A DNA stretch of 64,000 bases from Ophiobolus disseminans (Eukaryota > Ascomycota > Dothideomycetes > Pleosporales > Phaeosphaeriaceae): NCBI GenBank assembly GCA_010093685.1, contig MU006251.1, positions 62,001 through 126,000 on the forward strand. Reading direction: 5' to 3'. Shown piece by piece: positions 10,433-20,449 of the stretch. The notes under the pieces were generated by a model. That model worked only from the letters and a program-made list of their open reading frames with translations, was not told the origin of the DNA and searched no databases. How positions within the stretch are numbered: the stretch's first letter is position 1; each line of letters begins with the position of its first letter. A program made the translations under genes and the position numbers.

Positions 10433-12028
10433 ATGGAGCACTCAGCGGAGCACCAACGTTATCGAGTTGACGCACGAATCGATTTCGATGCGCATCGTGA
10501 AGAGCTCCCAGCTTCGCCAACAGCCACCATTTCCGACATCTGTGATTTCGAACACACACCTTTGGACCACACGATTGATTCGATACGACTCATCGAAATC
10601 CTGCCAGACCTATCACCACAAGCCCTACTCCAGGTCTCTATACATCATACCACAACTGGAGCTGTCCCATACACATGTCTTTCGTATGAGTGGAGGTCGG
10701 AAGATGAAGGAGGTGCCTACATTCTTGTCAACGGGAGGCAGCACTACGTGCGACAAAACTTGCTTGATTTTCTCGAGGCTACAAGAATGAAAAGACACGA
10801 CAGCAAGCGCATATGGATAGACGCACTATACATAGATCAGAGGGACGACTCTGAGCGCGGCCATCAGGTGCTTCAAATGGGAACCATATATTCGAAAGCT
10901 CGAGAAGTCTGGATCTGACTGGGAAATGATTTCAAAACTGCACGTCTTCTAGCTCAAGTGTCAAAACCCAACTCTAACCGTTTGAGGAGTGCCGAGGCGC
11001 CTGAAGTCGCGAGAAAGAACACCTCAAGCAACGATAGTGGCTGGGCTCATATGTGTCAAAACAGCTACTGGACCAGGGCGTGGATAATACAAGAATTCGC
11101 ATTAGCCCGTAGTATAAAGATTCTAGCAAGAGATCAGGAAGTCATGGAGAGTCTGCTACCTGCCTTCTACATCGCATTACTCGGGAAATTGCGACATCTC
11201 GATTTCAAGAGCGTCACATTAGCCTACCTTCTTCAAAGATTCTCTGGACACAAATGCAGTATCAGGCGCGATGCGATCTACTCTCTTCTTGCTCTTTGCC
11301 GAGAAGGCAAAACTATCAGCGTGGACTACGAGGTATCGGATCTGGAAATAATGTCACAGGTCGTACGCGCCTGTAGCGATTACTTATGCCGTTGCACGTT
11401 TAGCATATTCGCCACAGCCCTTGCGATAGATCAGGAAGCCATTCAAGGGGAAGTGCTTATTGAAGACGTGGAATTGCAGACTGATGTGCACGGCGATAGA
11501 GATGGGACAGGTTATGATTGCACCTCGCTTCTGGTTTGGGTGAAACGTTTAATCGGTGCCGACACACAATATTCCTTCTGCGTTGGCAGCACAGCTTGCC
11601 CGGGCACATGGTTTTACATGTGCTTGGTAGAGCCGATGCACAAAGGCCAGCGGTGGAAGGTCCACATCAGCAATTCACGTACCGGCGCCAGAAGATGTTA
11701 CTTTGCCCAATTGAAGGGGTTTTTATATCCCGCGAGTTTCACCTCTCAGCAAAAGTAGAGTATTTTCCTTCCGCTACGTTCTTTGATGGAAATTGCAAAG
11801 TCGTTGGACCCGCCCACCATGCATCATTTAAATGTGGAGAAGAAGGACTTTGGACTATACGATCGGCATGCTCTGGCTAACAAGAACTTTTCCGGCCCTC
11901 TTATATCGCTCTCGGACAATGAACCCATCTTGGAAGACAATATCGCGCAAGAAGAGTTTGCAGAGCCTTTCCGCGATGCCAATCTCACGAAAATAGCAGA
12001 GGAGGATGATGACTACAAACTCGCATAG
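10433..12028 (+). pseudogene. HET-domain (heterokaryon incompatibility) protein, broken by in-frame stop
   Basis: Starts at ATG 10433. It carries the HET block: a YTCLSYEW start and the RIWIDALYIDQ..ERGHQVLQMG segment, followed by AREVWI. A TGA at 10916-10918 then interrupts the frame exactly where family members read W in VWxWLG. The same frame continues with LGND and onward, through WTRAWIIQEFALA and RRDAIYSLLAL, typical of the HET C-terminal half. It runs to a TAG at 11756-11758. After this second stop the same frame stays open for another 89 codons, to 12028. HET proteins act in the cytosol and trigger cell death when incompatible hyphae fuse. Here only a 161-aa N-terminal fragment would be made unless the stop is read through. 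No intron with matching phase removes the TGA. Confidence 0.82.
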
Positions 12029-12123
12029 CAGTGCATCCACGGGACCCCGAGACTATCTTTTGGGTGCTTGGAATCTGCGAGAAGCCGGTAAGACCGCTGG
12101 TGGCACAGCTAATAAAATCCATC

Positions 12124-12255
12124 CATCCCATCTTCTCACACCACCTGGAGAAACCCATCTGTCGAGTCCAAACCTCACACATCCTTGTCCATCAATCCCA
12201 CCATCTCACACCACCTCCAAAAAGCCATTCTGTCTCATCCAAGCCTCACACATCC
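12124..12255. repeat. two-copy imperfect direct repeat, period about 70 bp
   Basis: Copy 1 is about 12124-12184 and copy 2 about 12189-12255. Both contain CTCACACCACCT early and CCTCACACAT at the end, 70-71 bp apart. On the minus strand copy 2 is the last coding part plus the stop of the adjacent esterase gene. Copy 1 is its diverged duplicate just downstream. Confidence 0.75.
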
Positions 12256-13120
12256 CCGCCCACCCACTTACCGGCAGATTCTTATCGCAATCCAGCGCAA
12301 ACCTAACAGCACATTAGCATCCGAGAAAGAAAGCTATCCAAAAACCTTACCCATGCGGCGCATCCGAAAAAACATGCAACTCGACTCGCACTCCAGCTTT
12401 TCCTAACCCCTCCACCAGCCTGTACGCATTCACAACCGGAACAACCGCATCGCTCCCACTATACACCACGAAACACGGTGGCACCTTCTCGCCCAACTGC
12501 ACATCCGGCTGCACCGTATCATACAACTCTTGCTTCTCTTCCGGCTCCAATGGCGCTTTGTTCTTCACAATGTGACGCCCCACGGCATTCGTACTAATCG
12601 GTCCATACCCAATAACCGCAAATTCCAGTTCCGGCAACGCTCCACTACCCTTCTCGGTCCAATGTCCTGGATATGTCGCAAGTAGCGCGGCACCGAGATG
12701 TCCGCCACTACTCAGACCGACGACGCCCACGCCGTTGCCACCGTAGCCCTTCTCTTTAATCAACCGCAAAGCTTGCCGCGCGTCATCGAGCGGTGCCTGC
12801 GGCCCAACCTCAGCGTTGGGGAAGCGGTGCACGAGGACGAAGGCAGTGAATCCGAGTGAGCGGAGCCAGGTTGCGACTTGTATGCCCTCACGTCCTAGCA
12901 CGAGTTCCACGTACCCGCCGCCACCCAGGATGAGGATTGCGCGGCCATTGGAGGGGGCGGTGGGCGTAAAGGCGAAGATCCAGGGCCGGGTGACGCTGCG
13001 GACGATGGCTTGGCTGATGGAATCGGTGGGAGATTCGAATGTGAATGCGTTGGCGAGGGGATCGGAGTTCCAGAGGGGAAAGGCGTGGGAGGATGAGGAG
13101 AGGAGAGTGGAGTGATTCAT
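12206..13120 (-). CDS. alpha/beta-hydrolase fold esterase (BD-FAE / acetyl-esterase type)
   Basis: Exon 1 is 13120-12351. The intron 12303-12350 is 48 nt, with donor GTAAGG, branch GCTAAT and acceptor TTAG. Exon 2 is 12302-12206. The product is 288 aa. The oxyanion-hole segment is LILGGGGYVE (about 64-72). The nucleophile elbow is GLSSGG (Ser about 137), the acid Asp is in YSGSDAVVP (about 224), and the catalytic His is in the DAPHG turn (about 256). The His-Gly is followed, across the intron, by FALD and a C-terminal helix with W..MCEAWM. Both the order and the length fit small fungal carbohydrate-ester/acetyl esterases. No signal peptide is seen, so it is likely cytosolic. Without the last exon the protein would lack its closing helix, which supports the splice. 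Substrate unknown. Confidence 0.85.
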
Positions 13121-13417
13121 GATGGGCCGTGTGGTACATAGCCAGATTTAAAGTCGAGTGTCGTTGCTTTATGCTAAGAATTTGTTCGGTAGCTATTGAC
13201 CCGAGATGTGCCGAAAGAAAGCGGATCACAAGCTGTTGGACTACGTTCAAGAAATGAAGTTGGTTTGTGATTATACCTGTCCGAGTATGGTACGTCTGCC
13301 ATTGCCCAATATACAAGTAGGATATCACTGTAAAACACACATGCCCACCCAGTTTAAATCATGATATCGTAATGTGATATTCAGTACAAAACCCCTAGAC
13401 GCCTGGTATTATACATC

Positions 13418-15622
13418 TCAAAACATGGACCTCCTCTTCAACTTGTTTGTAGCGCCCCAGCTTTTCCTGCTCGACGGCCTCGCAGTATCATCTTTGCTTT
13501 TCATGTCTCCTGCGGCAGTACGTGGTCTTTCTCCCTCTTTTGCTTCTGCCTTTTGGTCTTCGAGCGGGCTCGCGTAGTATCTTGGTGTATGTCTCCGCTT
13601 GTTGCCTGGTCGCACATTCTGGGGAACGGGTACTGATGTTGCTGATGTGATGAAAGGATCGGGAGTGACTAGCTTCGCAGGAGCAGCGGTGCTGGGTCGT
13701 AAAAGGGCGTTCCTGTCCTTGGTAGCCAGAGCGGCACTGCCTCTAACCACGCCTTCCATCGTATCCGTCCCCTGTGCTGGACCGGACGCCTTCTCTGACT
13801 GTGAATCCTTCCCTACCATCTTCTTTACATACGCTCGAACTCCCCAGCTCCTTCTCTTCAGACCACGCAACTCCATTGGTGGCATTTCATTCGACAGCAA
13901 AGTTGGCGAGCTTTGACTCCTGGTGTGCTTTTTGGTCTCCTGCATTGTACTACCCATGCGCTCATCTACTAACGGCGCCGGCATCGCCGGTAATGCCTCG
14001 ATCGGTTCAGCTTCACCTGACGGACCAGTCAGCTGTGGACTTTGTTCCTGAGTGAGAGTCGCACCACTTGACCGGGCTGAGTTGCGAGCTGAATTGCGGT
14101 CAGCGGATGATATGCGCAGGCGTGTGCGTTGTATCGCCAGGCGTTCGTGGTCATGCATCAGCTGTTGCTTGGTAGTCTGCAGTTCCGTGATTATGTTCTT
14201 CAGGCGTTCTATTTCGTCTTGGTCTTGAGTATGGAAGGTGATGGCGGCGTTCAGTTCGGCGTGGAGATTCGCCATGACGTCAATTTTGTCGGACAGAGTC
14301 TTCTTCAGTAAGCCAACTTCATGCTCTTTCACTGCGAGGGCGTCTCGATTTTCTTTGAGCTGAGTTTCCAAGCGTTGGAAGTGCACATGATGCACCACAC
14401 TCGGTCTTGCGCTCTCCGAGTCATCGCTGATTGGCTTCTCTTGTTGCGCCTGCACGCGCAGTTGCTCAGCTATCTGTTCAGCAGCAAACATGCGTGCATT
14501 CGCGTCACGTAGCCTTTTCTCCAGCGCCTCGATCTCCGCGTATAGTCGCAGATTGTCTTCCTGCGTGGTGTCGAAAATGGCTTCCAGTTCGTCCTTGTCC
14601 TCCTCGATAGTCGGAAGTCGGCCAATAGAGTTGGGACGGCTCTGTTGTTGCTCACCTTCTTCCAATTTCACAGTCAACTCTTGTAGCTGCTCTTTTGTTT
14701 GGGCGTGGAGTTCGCGTTCGGCCTTGAGTGAAGCCTGCGACTTTTTCACTACGTCCCATGCTCTTTGCAGCTCTGCTTGTTGATTGACTACCTCTCCAGC
14801 CGTCTTCTTTGCAACAGCGAGCTGCTCGCGTAGACTGACAATGGTTGCATCCTTCTCATTGTCGGGTTCGGACCGGGTCGCCTCGAGGGACTCCACGCTT
14901 TTCGATGCCCTGCCTTTTCGGATTCGCAACATCCGAACTTCGAGCGCGTGGTCGCCCTCCTCGCTTTGTTTGTGCTCGTGAGAGAACCTCGGGCTTCTCT
15001 GGCGATCCACTGCAGCCAAGCGTTCCTTGAGCATCTTCAACTGCGCATTCTTCAACTCGACGGTGGCCCTTTGCTGATGATAGACTTCGTCCAGCTTCGC
15101 GTCGTGATCCTTGATGTACCTGTCTTTCTGCTCAATGCCCTTCCGCAGCGCAAAGAGCTCAATGTCTTTCCGATAGACGATCGCCTGGTGTTCGGTTGTG
15201 ATTTTCTGCTTAATCATCCTCATCTCATCGCGCAAGCTGCAGTACTCGGAAAAGGTTGTTGTGAGCGTATCGCGCGCATCCTTAAGCTCTGTCCTTGTAC
15301 TGCGCAGCACGACTTCCTTGGCCTTGTGTGCTGTTCTTAGGTCGGCGAGTAGGTGCTGGAGTCGCACGATCTCCCTCTCTTTTGAATCCGCCGCGCTGGG
15401 CTTGACGTTCGATACCCCTGATTCCGCATTCGTGATCGTTTGGATGTCATTTGCCTGATTGAGCGGATTTGGAAGATCTGGTCTGGCCAGATCAGAGTGC
15501 ACAGAGCGGGTGCGCGTCAGAGGCGTTTCAGCAGGCGATGCTTCTCGTGGCGGCTGGTGTGATTTGCTGATGGCGCTAGCGTCTTGATTCAGAGCGCGCT
15601 GGAACGCATCGGAGGATAGCAT
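13418..15622 (-). CDS. large coiled-coil protein, function unknown
   Basis: Single open frame of 734 aa from the ATG at 15622. The frame extends slightly upstream but has no earlier ATG. Residues about 80-510 are dominated by Glu/Lys/Gln/Leu heptads, a long interrupted coiled coil including ERLKNIITELQTTKQQLM. The N-terminal 70 residues and the last 200 residues are low-complexity, Ser/Arg/Pro-rich and basic near the end, with TRPSSRKSWG and LKRRSMF. There are no motor, kinase or membrane motifs. Likely a scaffold or cytoskeletal/septal protein, but nothing in the sequence fixes that. Confidence 0.8.
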   Translation of the reverse strand: MLSSDAFQRALNQDASAISKSHQPPREASPAETPLTRTRSVHSDLARPDLPNPLNQANDIQTITNAESGVSNVKPSAADSKEREIVRLQHLLADLRTAHKAKEVVLRSTRTELKDARDTLTTTFSEYCSLRDEMRMIKQKITTEHQAIVYRKDIELFALRKGIEQKDRYIKDHDAKLDEVYHQQRATVELKNAQLKMLKERLAAVDRQRSPRFSHEHKQSEEGDHALEVRMLRIRKGRASKSVESLEATRSEPDNEKDATIVSLREQLAVAKKTAGEVVNQQAELQRAWDVVKKSQASLKAERELHAQTKEQLQELTVKLEEGEQQQSRPNSIGRLPTIEEDKDELEAIFDTTQEDNLRLYAEIEALEKRLRDANARMFAAEQIAEQLRVQAQQEKPISDDSESARPSVVHHVHFQRLETQLKENRDALAVKEHEVGLLKKTLSDKIDVMANLHAELNAAITFHTQDQDEIERLKNIITELQTTKQQLMHDHERLAIQRTRLRISSADRNSARNSARSSGATLTQEQSPQLTGPSGEAEPIEALPAMPAPLVDERMGSTMQETKKHTRSQSSPTLLSNEMPPMELRGLKRRSWGVRAYVKKMVGKDSQSEKASGPAQGTDTMEGVVRGSAALATKDRNALLRPSTAAPAKLVTPDPFITSATSVPVPQNVRPGNKRRHTPRYYASPLEDQKAEAKEGERPRTAAGDMKSKDDTARPSSRKSWGATNKLKRRSMF

Positions 15623-16507
15623 GACTAGCGCGACTACTAGTAACTCTGGGATAATGTCCAAGACTCAAAAATGCGAGTAATTGCAGCGCGCTTGCACCGG
15701 TAATTAGGGCAGATGCTGTTTTGGAGCGAGGGAAATGATGAGTAAAAGGGGAGACGGCTTCTCGAAATGCAACAACGAGTACCACAGCAAGGAACCGACA
15801 AAAAGAAAAATACGATATCGCGAAGCGTAAGTCGGCTCCGTATTCAAGCGCACTTCAAGAGCAGTAACGAATGGGGTTGTGCGATGCTTCAGAGTATTTG
15901 TGGCACGGCGAGTGCGGGAAAGCCCCCTACATTACGGTTAGCAAACGCTCATGGCCCAAAGAGAAGCTGCTCACTCAGACGGTGAAACCAATTAGCAAAC
16001 TCGGCGTTTGTGCCAACGTCAGCAAAGTTGTAAGGTCCTAGGTAGCTGCGAGATAATGGTGCGCAAGTGTTGCGATAATCGTCGTGATTAATTTCAGTTT
16101 AAGACTGCGTGCGTCACACTACGTACAAGGTGAGGATGCTATGATATAAGCACATGCCAGGAAATTGACAGAAGAACGCAAGACCAAGAAATGAACACGA
16201 GGAGGAAAGAAGAGATGCAAGCAATGAAAACATGCATGAATGCCCAAAATGACCTGTGGAGAAGCAAATGATGTGACGCCGTGCTGAATGCACCCGAAAG
16301 GATATCGCAGCAAGAGTAAAGGAAAGGTTGCAGGGATGTTCGTTCCGACGCAACACCAACAATCGATCCTAGCCGATGAGAGATGCTCGAGCCTGAATAC
16401 ATTCGTGGAACATGCCATTGGACCTGCTTCTAGGCGAAACCACGGATCAATCCAAGCCGCATTGCCATTCACAATGGTAGTCGCGCCGGTATCGAACACT
16501 GACATTC
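15623..16507. other. intergenic, 885 bp
   Basis: Lies upstream of the coiled-coil gene and downstream of PFF1; both are on the minus strand. It should hold the PFF1 3' UTR and the coiled-coil promoter. A 128-codon minus-strand frame starts right at the PFF1 stop but shows no protein-like pattern. I see no repeat or RNA gene. Confidence 0.5.
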
Positions 16508-19468
16508 TCAGATCTCAAACCGTTTGAAGCCCTCCACGAGACCATCACTGATCTTGGAAGGTATTGCCCACACAGGCAGATAATGTTGGACCTCGTCAAA
16601 TGCAGGGATCTGGCCGGTATTCGCATCGGACCAGAGGCAGATGACCTTTCCAGAAAGCTTCGACTCGCCCACCCATGAGACGCTGACATCCCAGGGCTGA
16701 GACCACTCCCGGTGCCAAAGGCGTATTTCCCGGGTACCCGTGTCGCTAACGGGATTGAACCGAGGATCTGAAACGCCGCCAGCGATCGCCAAATCAGAGA
16801 TCGGCGAGTCAAACGTAATGCGACACGCTCGCGTATTCTGACCTGCAACACGGATGGCGACTTTGTTTGTTTTGTTGCTTTTGGCGACGGAGAAGTCGAG
16901 CCAGTCGTTCGCTGTGGTTTTGTTGCTGTAGGGGCTGAGGCTGTTGAGTTTCAACGGCTTTTCAGGCCGCGAAAACGGAATGCTTCTTTTTCCGAATGTT
17001 TTGTGGGTGGCTTTCGGCACAACGTTAGCAGGCAACCCCTCCCATGCGCAAGTTCGAAGCTCCTTGCGCGTCGCAATCTCTGGAGTCGTGCAGTTGAGCT
17101 GCTGGCCTTGCGCGCTGGGCAGATCTGCAACAATGCTTTGGATGTAGCCGTCTAGACCGGTCAGAGAGACCGTGTTGATGCCGGTGTCGCAATCCACCTG
17201 CTGCACGAAGTACACCTTCAAGCGATGTTCCCTGCTAAAGGGGAAGGCCACAAGATTGTAAATGACTGTGGCGATGCACACAAGAAACAAAAAGGTGGGT
17301 ATATGGTAGGTGAAGCGATGAATAAAGGGTCCGACGGGTGCAAGCAGCAGCGTTGCGAGGAGAGCGAATGCGATATAGATGTAGAGCGTCGAGTTCCCAT
17401 CAGCGGGCGTCTGATAGAGTGCAGACGTGAGCAGCAGGGCTATCTGTCCGATAAGGATGATCACGATTGGGGCAAGGAGCAAAAGTTGGAGAAACCAGAT
17501 CCAGCCAGGTAATTTTCCGCTCCACTCTTGCTCTCCAGGATAGGGCTGCTTCAGTTCCAACGGCCGCGAGCCCTCCGCGTGATCGCCATTTCCCTCGTCC
17601 GTCGATTCCCGTCCACCACTGTAGCGTGCAAAGCTTCGACGGTCCCCCCGAAGGAGCGACGTCGTCTCAGTTGCGTCATCATCCACCGGCGGGCGATCGT
17701 CGGAACGCCCTGCACTTGTTGAGCCTGTTAGAGGTCGACTCGCGGACTCGGAATTAGGCCGTGAGCTGTCCGCTTCGAAATGGCGAGCGTAGGCTGTCTT
17801 GCTTGGAGCGAAGAAGAGCTCGATATAGGACAGAATGAGCGCACTGAAGATGCCTGCAAAGTAGAACAGGGCAAAATAGCCACCCGCAACTTGGTAGTTG
17901 TTGGTGAGTACAGTGACGAAGGCTAGTAGGGTGAATGATCCCGCAAACAGCCAGATGAGGGCATACATGCGCTGGAGTGCAGACGGGCGCATGGCGGTAG
18001 CACCTCGTGAGAAGAACCAAGCTACGGCGAACCACGCCGATAGCATCATGCTCCAAACAGCATAAGGACTGCTGTAGACGATGAGCGGGTTGATTTTAAC
18101 CATCAGGTATGCGAGCGCAATGACAACGGCAGTAGCGATGCCAAAGATGATTGGAAAGCGGAAGAAGCCCCTCCAGCCATACAGGTATACAGGCTGGTCA
18201 TCGTCTGACGAGAACAGGTATGCCTTCCGAGCGAAGAGGTAGTTTTTGTTCGCTTTTGAAAGTCCAAATGTGAGAGCAATCAAGGCCAGGGGGGCAGCAA
18301 CCAACATGGTTACGCTTAGAGCGAACAATGTATGCAGCTGAAAGACAACAAAGACTTTGCCAAAAAGGTCGAACCAAACAGCGTCAGTACCACTCCCGGC
18401 GCTGACTTTGCCGTTGTATGGTTCGCGGTCGCGGTCGTCGCGCGTGTCACTGAACTTTTCGCTGGTATCAGAGGCCAGCCCTGAGGTTGAAGTAAGCGCA
18501 GCAGACAGCATATGCCACACGGAGTTGAGCGAGGTCTCGCGGGTGGAGTCTTCGACTGTATGATAACGCGCACGTGGCTCCATGAACGCAATGTCGAGAC
18601 CACGGAGGCCGAGCTCGCCATGGAAGACCCTGTAGTCTGTCTCGCTGCGGATGAGTCCTTTTTTGAAGCCATCTCCACTGACCACAGTACCAAAGGGATG
18701 GGCTGTCTTCCTATAGTAGCGCGTGACTTCCGTATCGGTGCTTCTGAACAATGTCGCTCTTCCGCCGGCTCCCGCCCCCTCCAGGTTCACGAACGTGTGA
18801 GGTATCTGGGAAATGGGATGGCGCATAAACGCTTTGGCGCCGTTCAGGAAGTCTTCTTCGCCGTTGTTGAGGAGCAGGATGATAGTTCGCTTGGGCCAAT
18901 TCCGCTCTTCCGTGAAATAGGACAGAAGCTGCAGGATGGTGACGACTCCAACGCCATCATCGGTAGCTCCGTATCCGCTGCTTACAGAGTCGTAATGGGC
19001 GTTGACCAGAACGCCGCCGTTGTTTGGTCTTCGCTCACCGGGCGGAGTGCTCAGGGGAGAGTGGAATGGTTCATCGTCTTCCGATCCGCGGATAGCAATG
19101 ATGATATTGGTGCCCTCAAAGTAGACAGATGTGCTGCCAGACGAGAAGGTGGCATTTGAGATGTTGTCATCTATGATTTCAACCTTGTCGCTGCTGAGCT
19201 TCTTCGACTTGATGACATGTTCAACCCTGGACAGAAGATATCCGCGCACGTCGTCATTTGCACGGCTGTTGTAAGGATGGAAGCGGCGAGTGATGGATTC
19301 CAGGTCTCCCCATGTTTGCGTGAGGTTTATGCCATTGGGCGTGCTGGAAGGATAGTCGGGTACCCGCAGATGGACCGTAAGCAGGGCGGCGAAGAGGGCT
19401 ACGTAGACTGCAGAAGTGAAGAAGATAACTGGGCCTGGCGTGAAGGAGAAGGGGTTCAAGCGAGCCAT
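16508..19468 (-). CDS. PFF1: vacuolar membrane zinc protease PFF1 (M28 family)
   Basis: Single-exon gene, 986 aa, ATG at 19468 and TGA at 16508-16510. An N-terminal signal-anchor (about 13-33) precedes the lumenal M28 peptidase domain. Zinc and catalytic residues are visible: His in NAHYDSV (about 157), Asp in GATDDG (about 169), Glu-Glu-Asp in LNNGEEDF (about 203-205), Glu in NLEGAG (about 229) and His in RYHTVEDS (about 303). About eight further membrane helices follow between residues 370 and 750. They are split by a disordered acidic/Ser-rich loop (about 570-650). A lumenal C-terminal domain closes the protein. Length and layout match the fungal vacuolar membrane protease family. Physiological substrates are poorly known. 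Confidence 0.93.
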   Translation of the reverse strand: MARLNPFSFTPGPVIFFTSAVYVALFAALLTVHLRVPDYPSSTPNGINLTQTWGDLESITRRFHPYNSRANDDVRGYLLSRVEHVIKSKKLSSDKVEIIDDNISNATFSSGSTSVYFEGTNIIIAIRGSEDDEPFHSPLSTPPGERRPNNGGVLVNAHYDSVSSGYGATDDGVGVVTILQLLSYFTEERNWPKRTIILLLNNGEEDFLNGAKAFMRHPISQIPHTFVNLEGAGAGGRATLFRSTDTEVTRYYRKTAHPFGTVVSGDGFKKGLIRSETDYRVFHGELGLRGLDIAFMEPRARYHTVEDSTRETSLNSVWHMLSAALTSTSGLASDTSEKFSDTRDDRDREPYNGKVSAGSGTDAVWFDLFGKVFVVFQLHTLFALSVTMLVAAPLALIALTFGLSKANKNYLFARKAYLFSSDDDQPVYLYGWRGFFRFPIIFGIATAVVIALAYLMVKINPLIVYSSPYAVWSMMLSAWFAVAWFFSRGATAMRPSALQRMYALIWLFAGSFTLLAFVTVLTNNYQVAGGYFALFYFAGIFSALILSYIELFFAPSKTAYARHFEADSSRPNSESASRPLTGSTSAGRSDDRPPVDDDATETTSLLRGDRRSFARYSGGRESTDEGNGDHAEGSRPLELKQPYPGEQEWSGKLPGWIWFLQLLLLAPIVIILIGQIALLLTSALYQTPADGNSTLYIYIAFALLATLLLAPVGPFIHRFTYHIPTFLFLVCIATVIYNLVAFPFSREHRLKVYFVQQVDCDTGINTVSLTGLDGYIQSIVADLPSAQGQQLNCTTPEIATRKELRTCAWEGLPANVVPKATHKTFGKRSIPFSRPEKPLKLNSLSPYSNKTTANDWLDFSVAKSNKTNKVAIRVAGQNTRACRITFDSPISDLAIAGGVSDPRFNPVSDTGTREIRLWHREWSQPWDVSVSWVGESKLSGKVICLWSDANTGQIPAFDEVQHYLPVWAIPSKISDGLVEGFKRFEI

Positions 19469-19876
19469 AATTCACCGGCGTCTCGTGGAGCCTAAGTATT
19501 GGACCTCGTTCACGTGATGGACGCGATAAGCACCACCTGCATGCTAGTTCCTGAAGGTGTTCGCGACCAGATGCGGATTTGATGTGCGATGTAGATGATT
19601 TGCGAGGAGCTTCAGGCTATACCGACATGTAAGTGGTTGGTGTTGAGAATGATGGTTGGAGGCGACAGCTGCTGCGGGGTGGCGTGCATGTGCAGACAGC
19701 GTCATAGCTTCGTGCAGCGCGCGTGCACGTGCGTGTAGAGCGGGAAGGAGCCACCCACACAGCTGCCGTCCACCAACACCACCGCCCGCGTTTGGATCTG
19801 GTAGTAACAGCGCACAAGACATGGCAAATCATCGCAGCAGATGCAACACAAATCTGCTTACACGTGACAAGCCGCA
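19469..19876. promoter_or_regulatory. divergent promoter region
   Basis: 408 bp between the PFF1 start (minus) and the methyltransferase-like gene (plus). No convincing single element is seen. A CACGTGA box occurs just after the PFF1 start (about 19512) and a second CACGTGA at about 19861, E-box-like sites that could bind bHLH factors. Confidence 0.4.
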
Positions 19877-20449
19877 ATGGCCACCCCAACCTCTGACTCC
19901 GATGGCGACGGCGACGTGACCGTCTGCCCTGAATCGATTGTAGAGCTCCCCGCGCTCACCGAGAGACCGGTCGCCTATGCTGGATGCTGTCTCGCCCTTA
20001 GTGTCCCTCTCGTTGCCCACCTGCGCTCGCTCCTGCCACCGCCGCCCGCTTTCACCCTCTCCATTGGCTGCGGGTTCGGCCTCTTCGAAGCCCACCTCCT
20101 CGCACCACCACAGTCGGCGCATGTCATTGGCGTGGAAGTCGAGCCGAGTCCAAACAAATACCTCCCGGCGGACAACCACCGCACGGTACATGGGACGCGC
20201 TTTCTAGAACCGCTGGCTGGGGAAGCTGCGACATGGCTGTTTGTATACCCGCGTCGCGTGGGCTTGGTCAGCGAATACATGCACGAGCACGGTGGAGGTG
20301 AGCTGGAGCACATCATATGGATTGGCCCTCTCGCAGACTGGGATGATTATAGAGGCTGCTTCTCAGGCTGGGAGGTACATACGCAGTGCGCGGATGAGGT
20401 GGGTGGGAGACCGTGGGAATTCATCGCTGTTGCGAGGAAAGTCACATGA
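19877..20449 (+). CDS. small protein with SAM-methyltransferase-like glycine motif
   Basis: Single-exon, 190 aa, ATG at 19877 and TGA at 20447-20449. A motif-I-like segment LSIGCGFGLFEAHLL (about 61-75) is followed by a hydrophobic strand ending in an acidic residue, VIGVEVE (about 83-89), as in class I SAM-binding folds. It is shorter than a full methyltransferase, and no catalytic motif beyond the binding loop is clear. It could be a degenerate or non-catalytic member. High GC and Pro-rich segments match nearby coding DNA. Confidence 0.65.
   Translation: MATPTSDSDGDGDVTVCPESIVELPALTERPVAYAGCCLALSVPLVAHLRSLLPPPPAFTLSIGCGFGLFEAHLLAPPQSAHVIGVEVEPSPNKYLPADNHRTVHGTRFLEPLAGEAATWLFVYPRRVGLVSEYMHEHGGGELEHIIWIGPLADWDDYRGCFSGWEVHTQCADEVGGRPWEFIAVARKVT

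Noticed and set aside
10905..10954. Intron GTCTGG...CTTCTAG that would skip the HET stop codon
   Set aside because: The length fits, but the phase before and after does not match. A plain nonsense mutation explains the data better.
10433..12028. RIP as the cause of the broken HET gene
   Set aside because: The stop comes from a change in CpC context, not CpA. Overall base composition of the gene is not AT-shifted, and no duplicated copy is seen in the window.
12006..12317. Overlapping plus-strand frames rich in His, Pro and Ser
   Set aside because: They are the opposite strand of the duplicated esterase end. The repeat explains their pattern.
16119..16505. 128-codon minus-strand frame starting at the PFF1 stop
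   Set aside because: Composition is not protein-like (scattered Cys, His and Phe without pattern), and it lies in the expected 3' UTR of PFF1.
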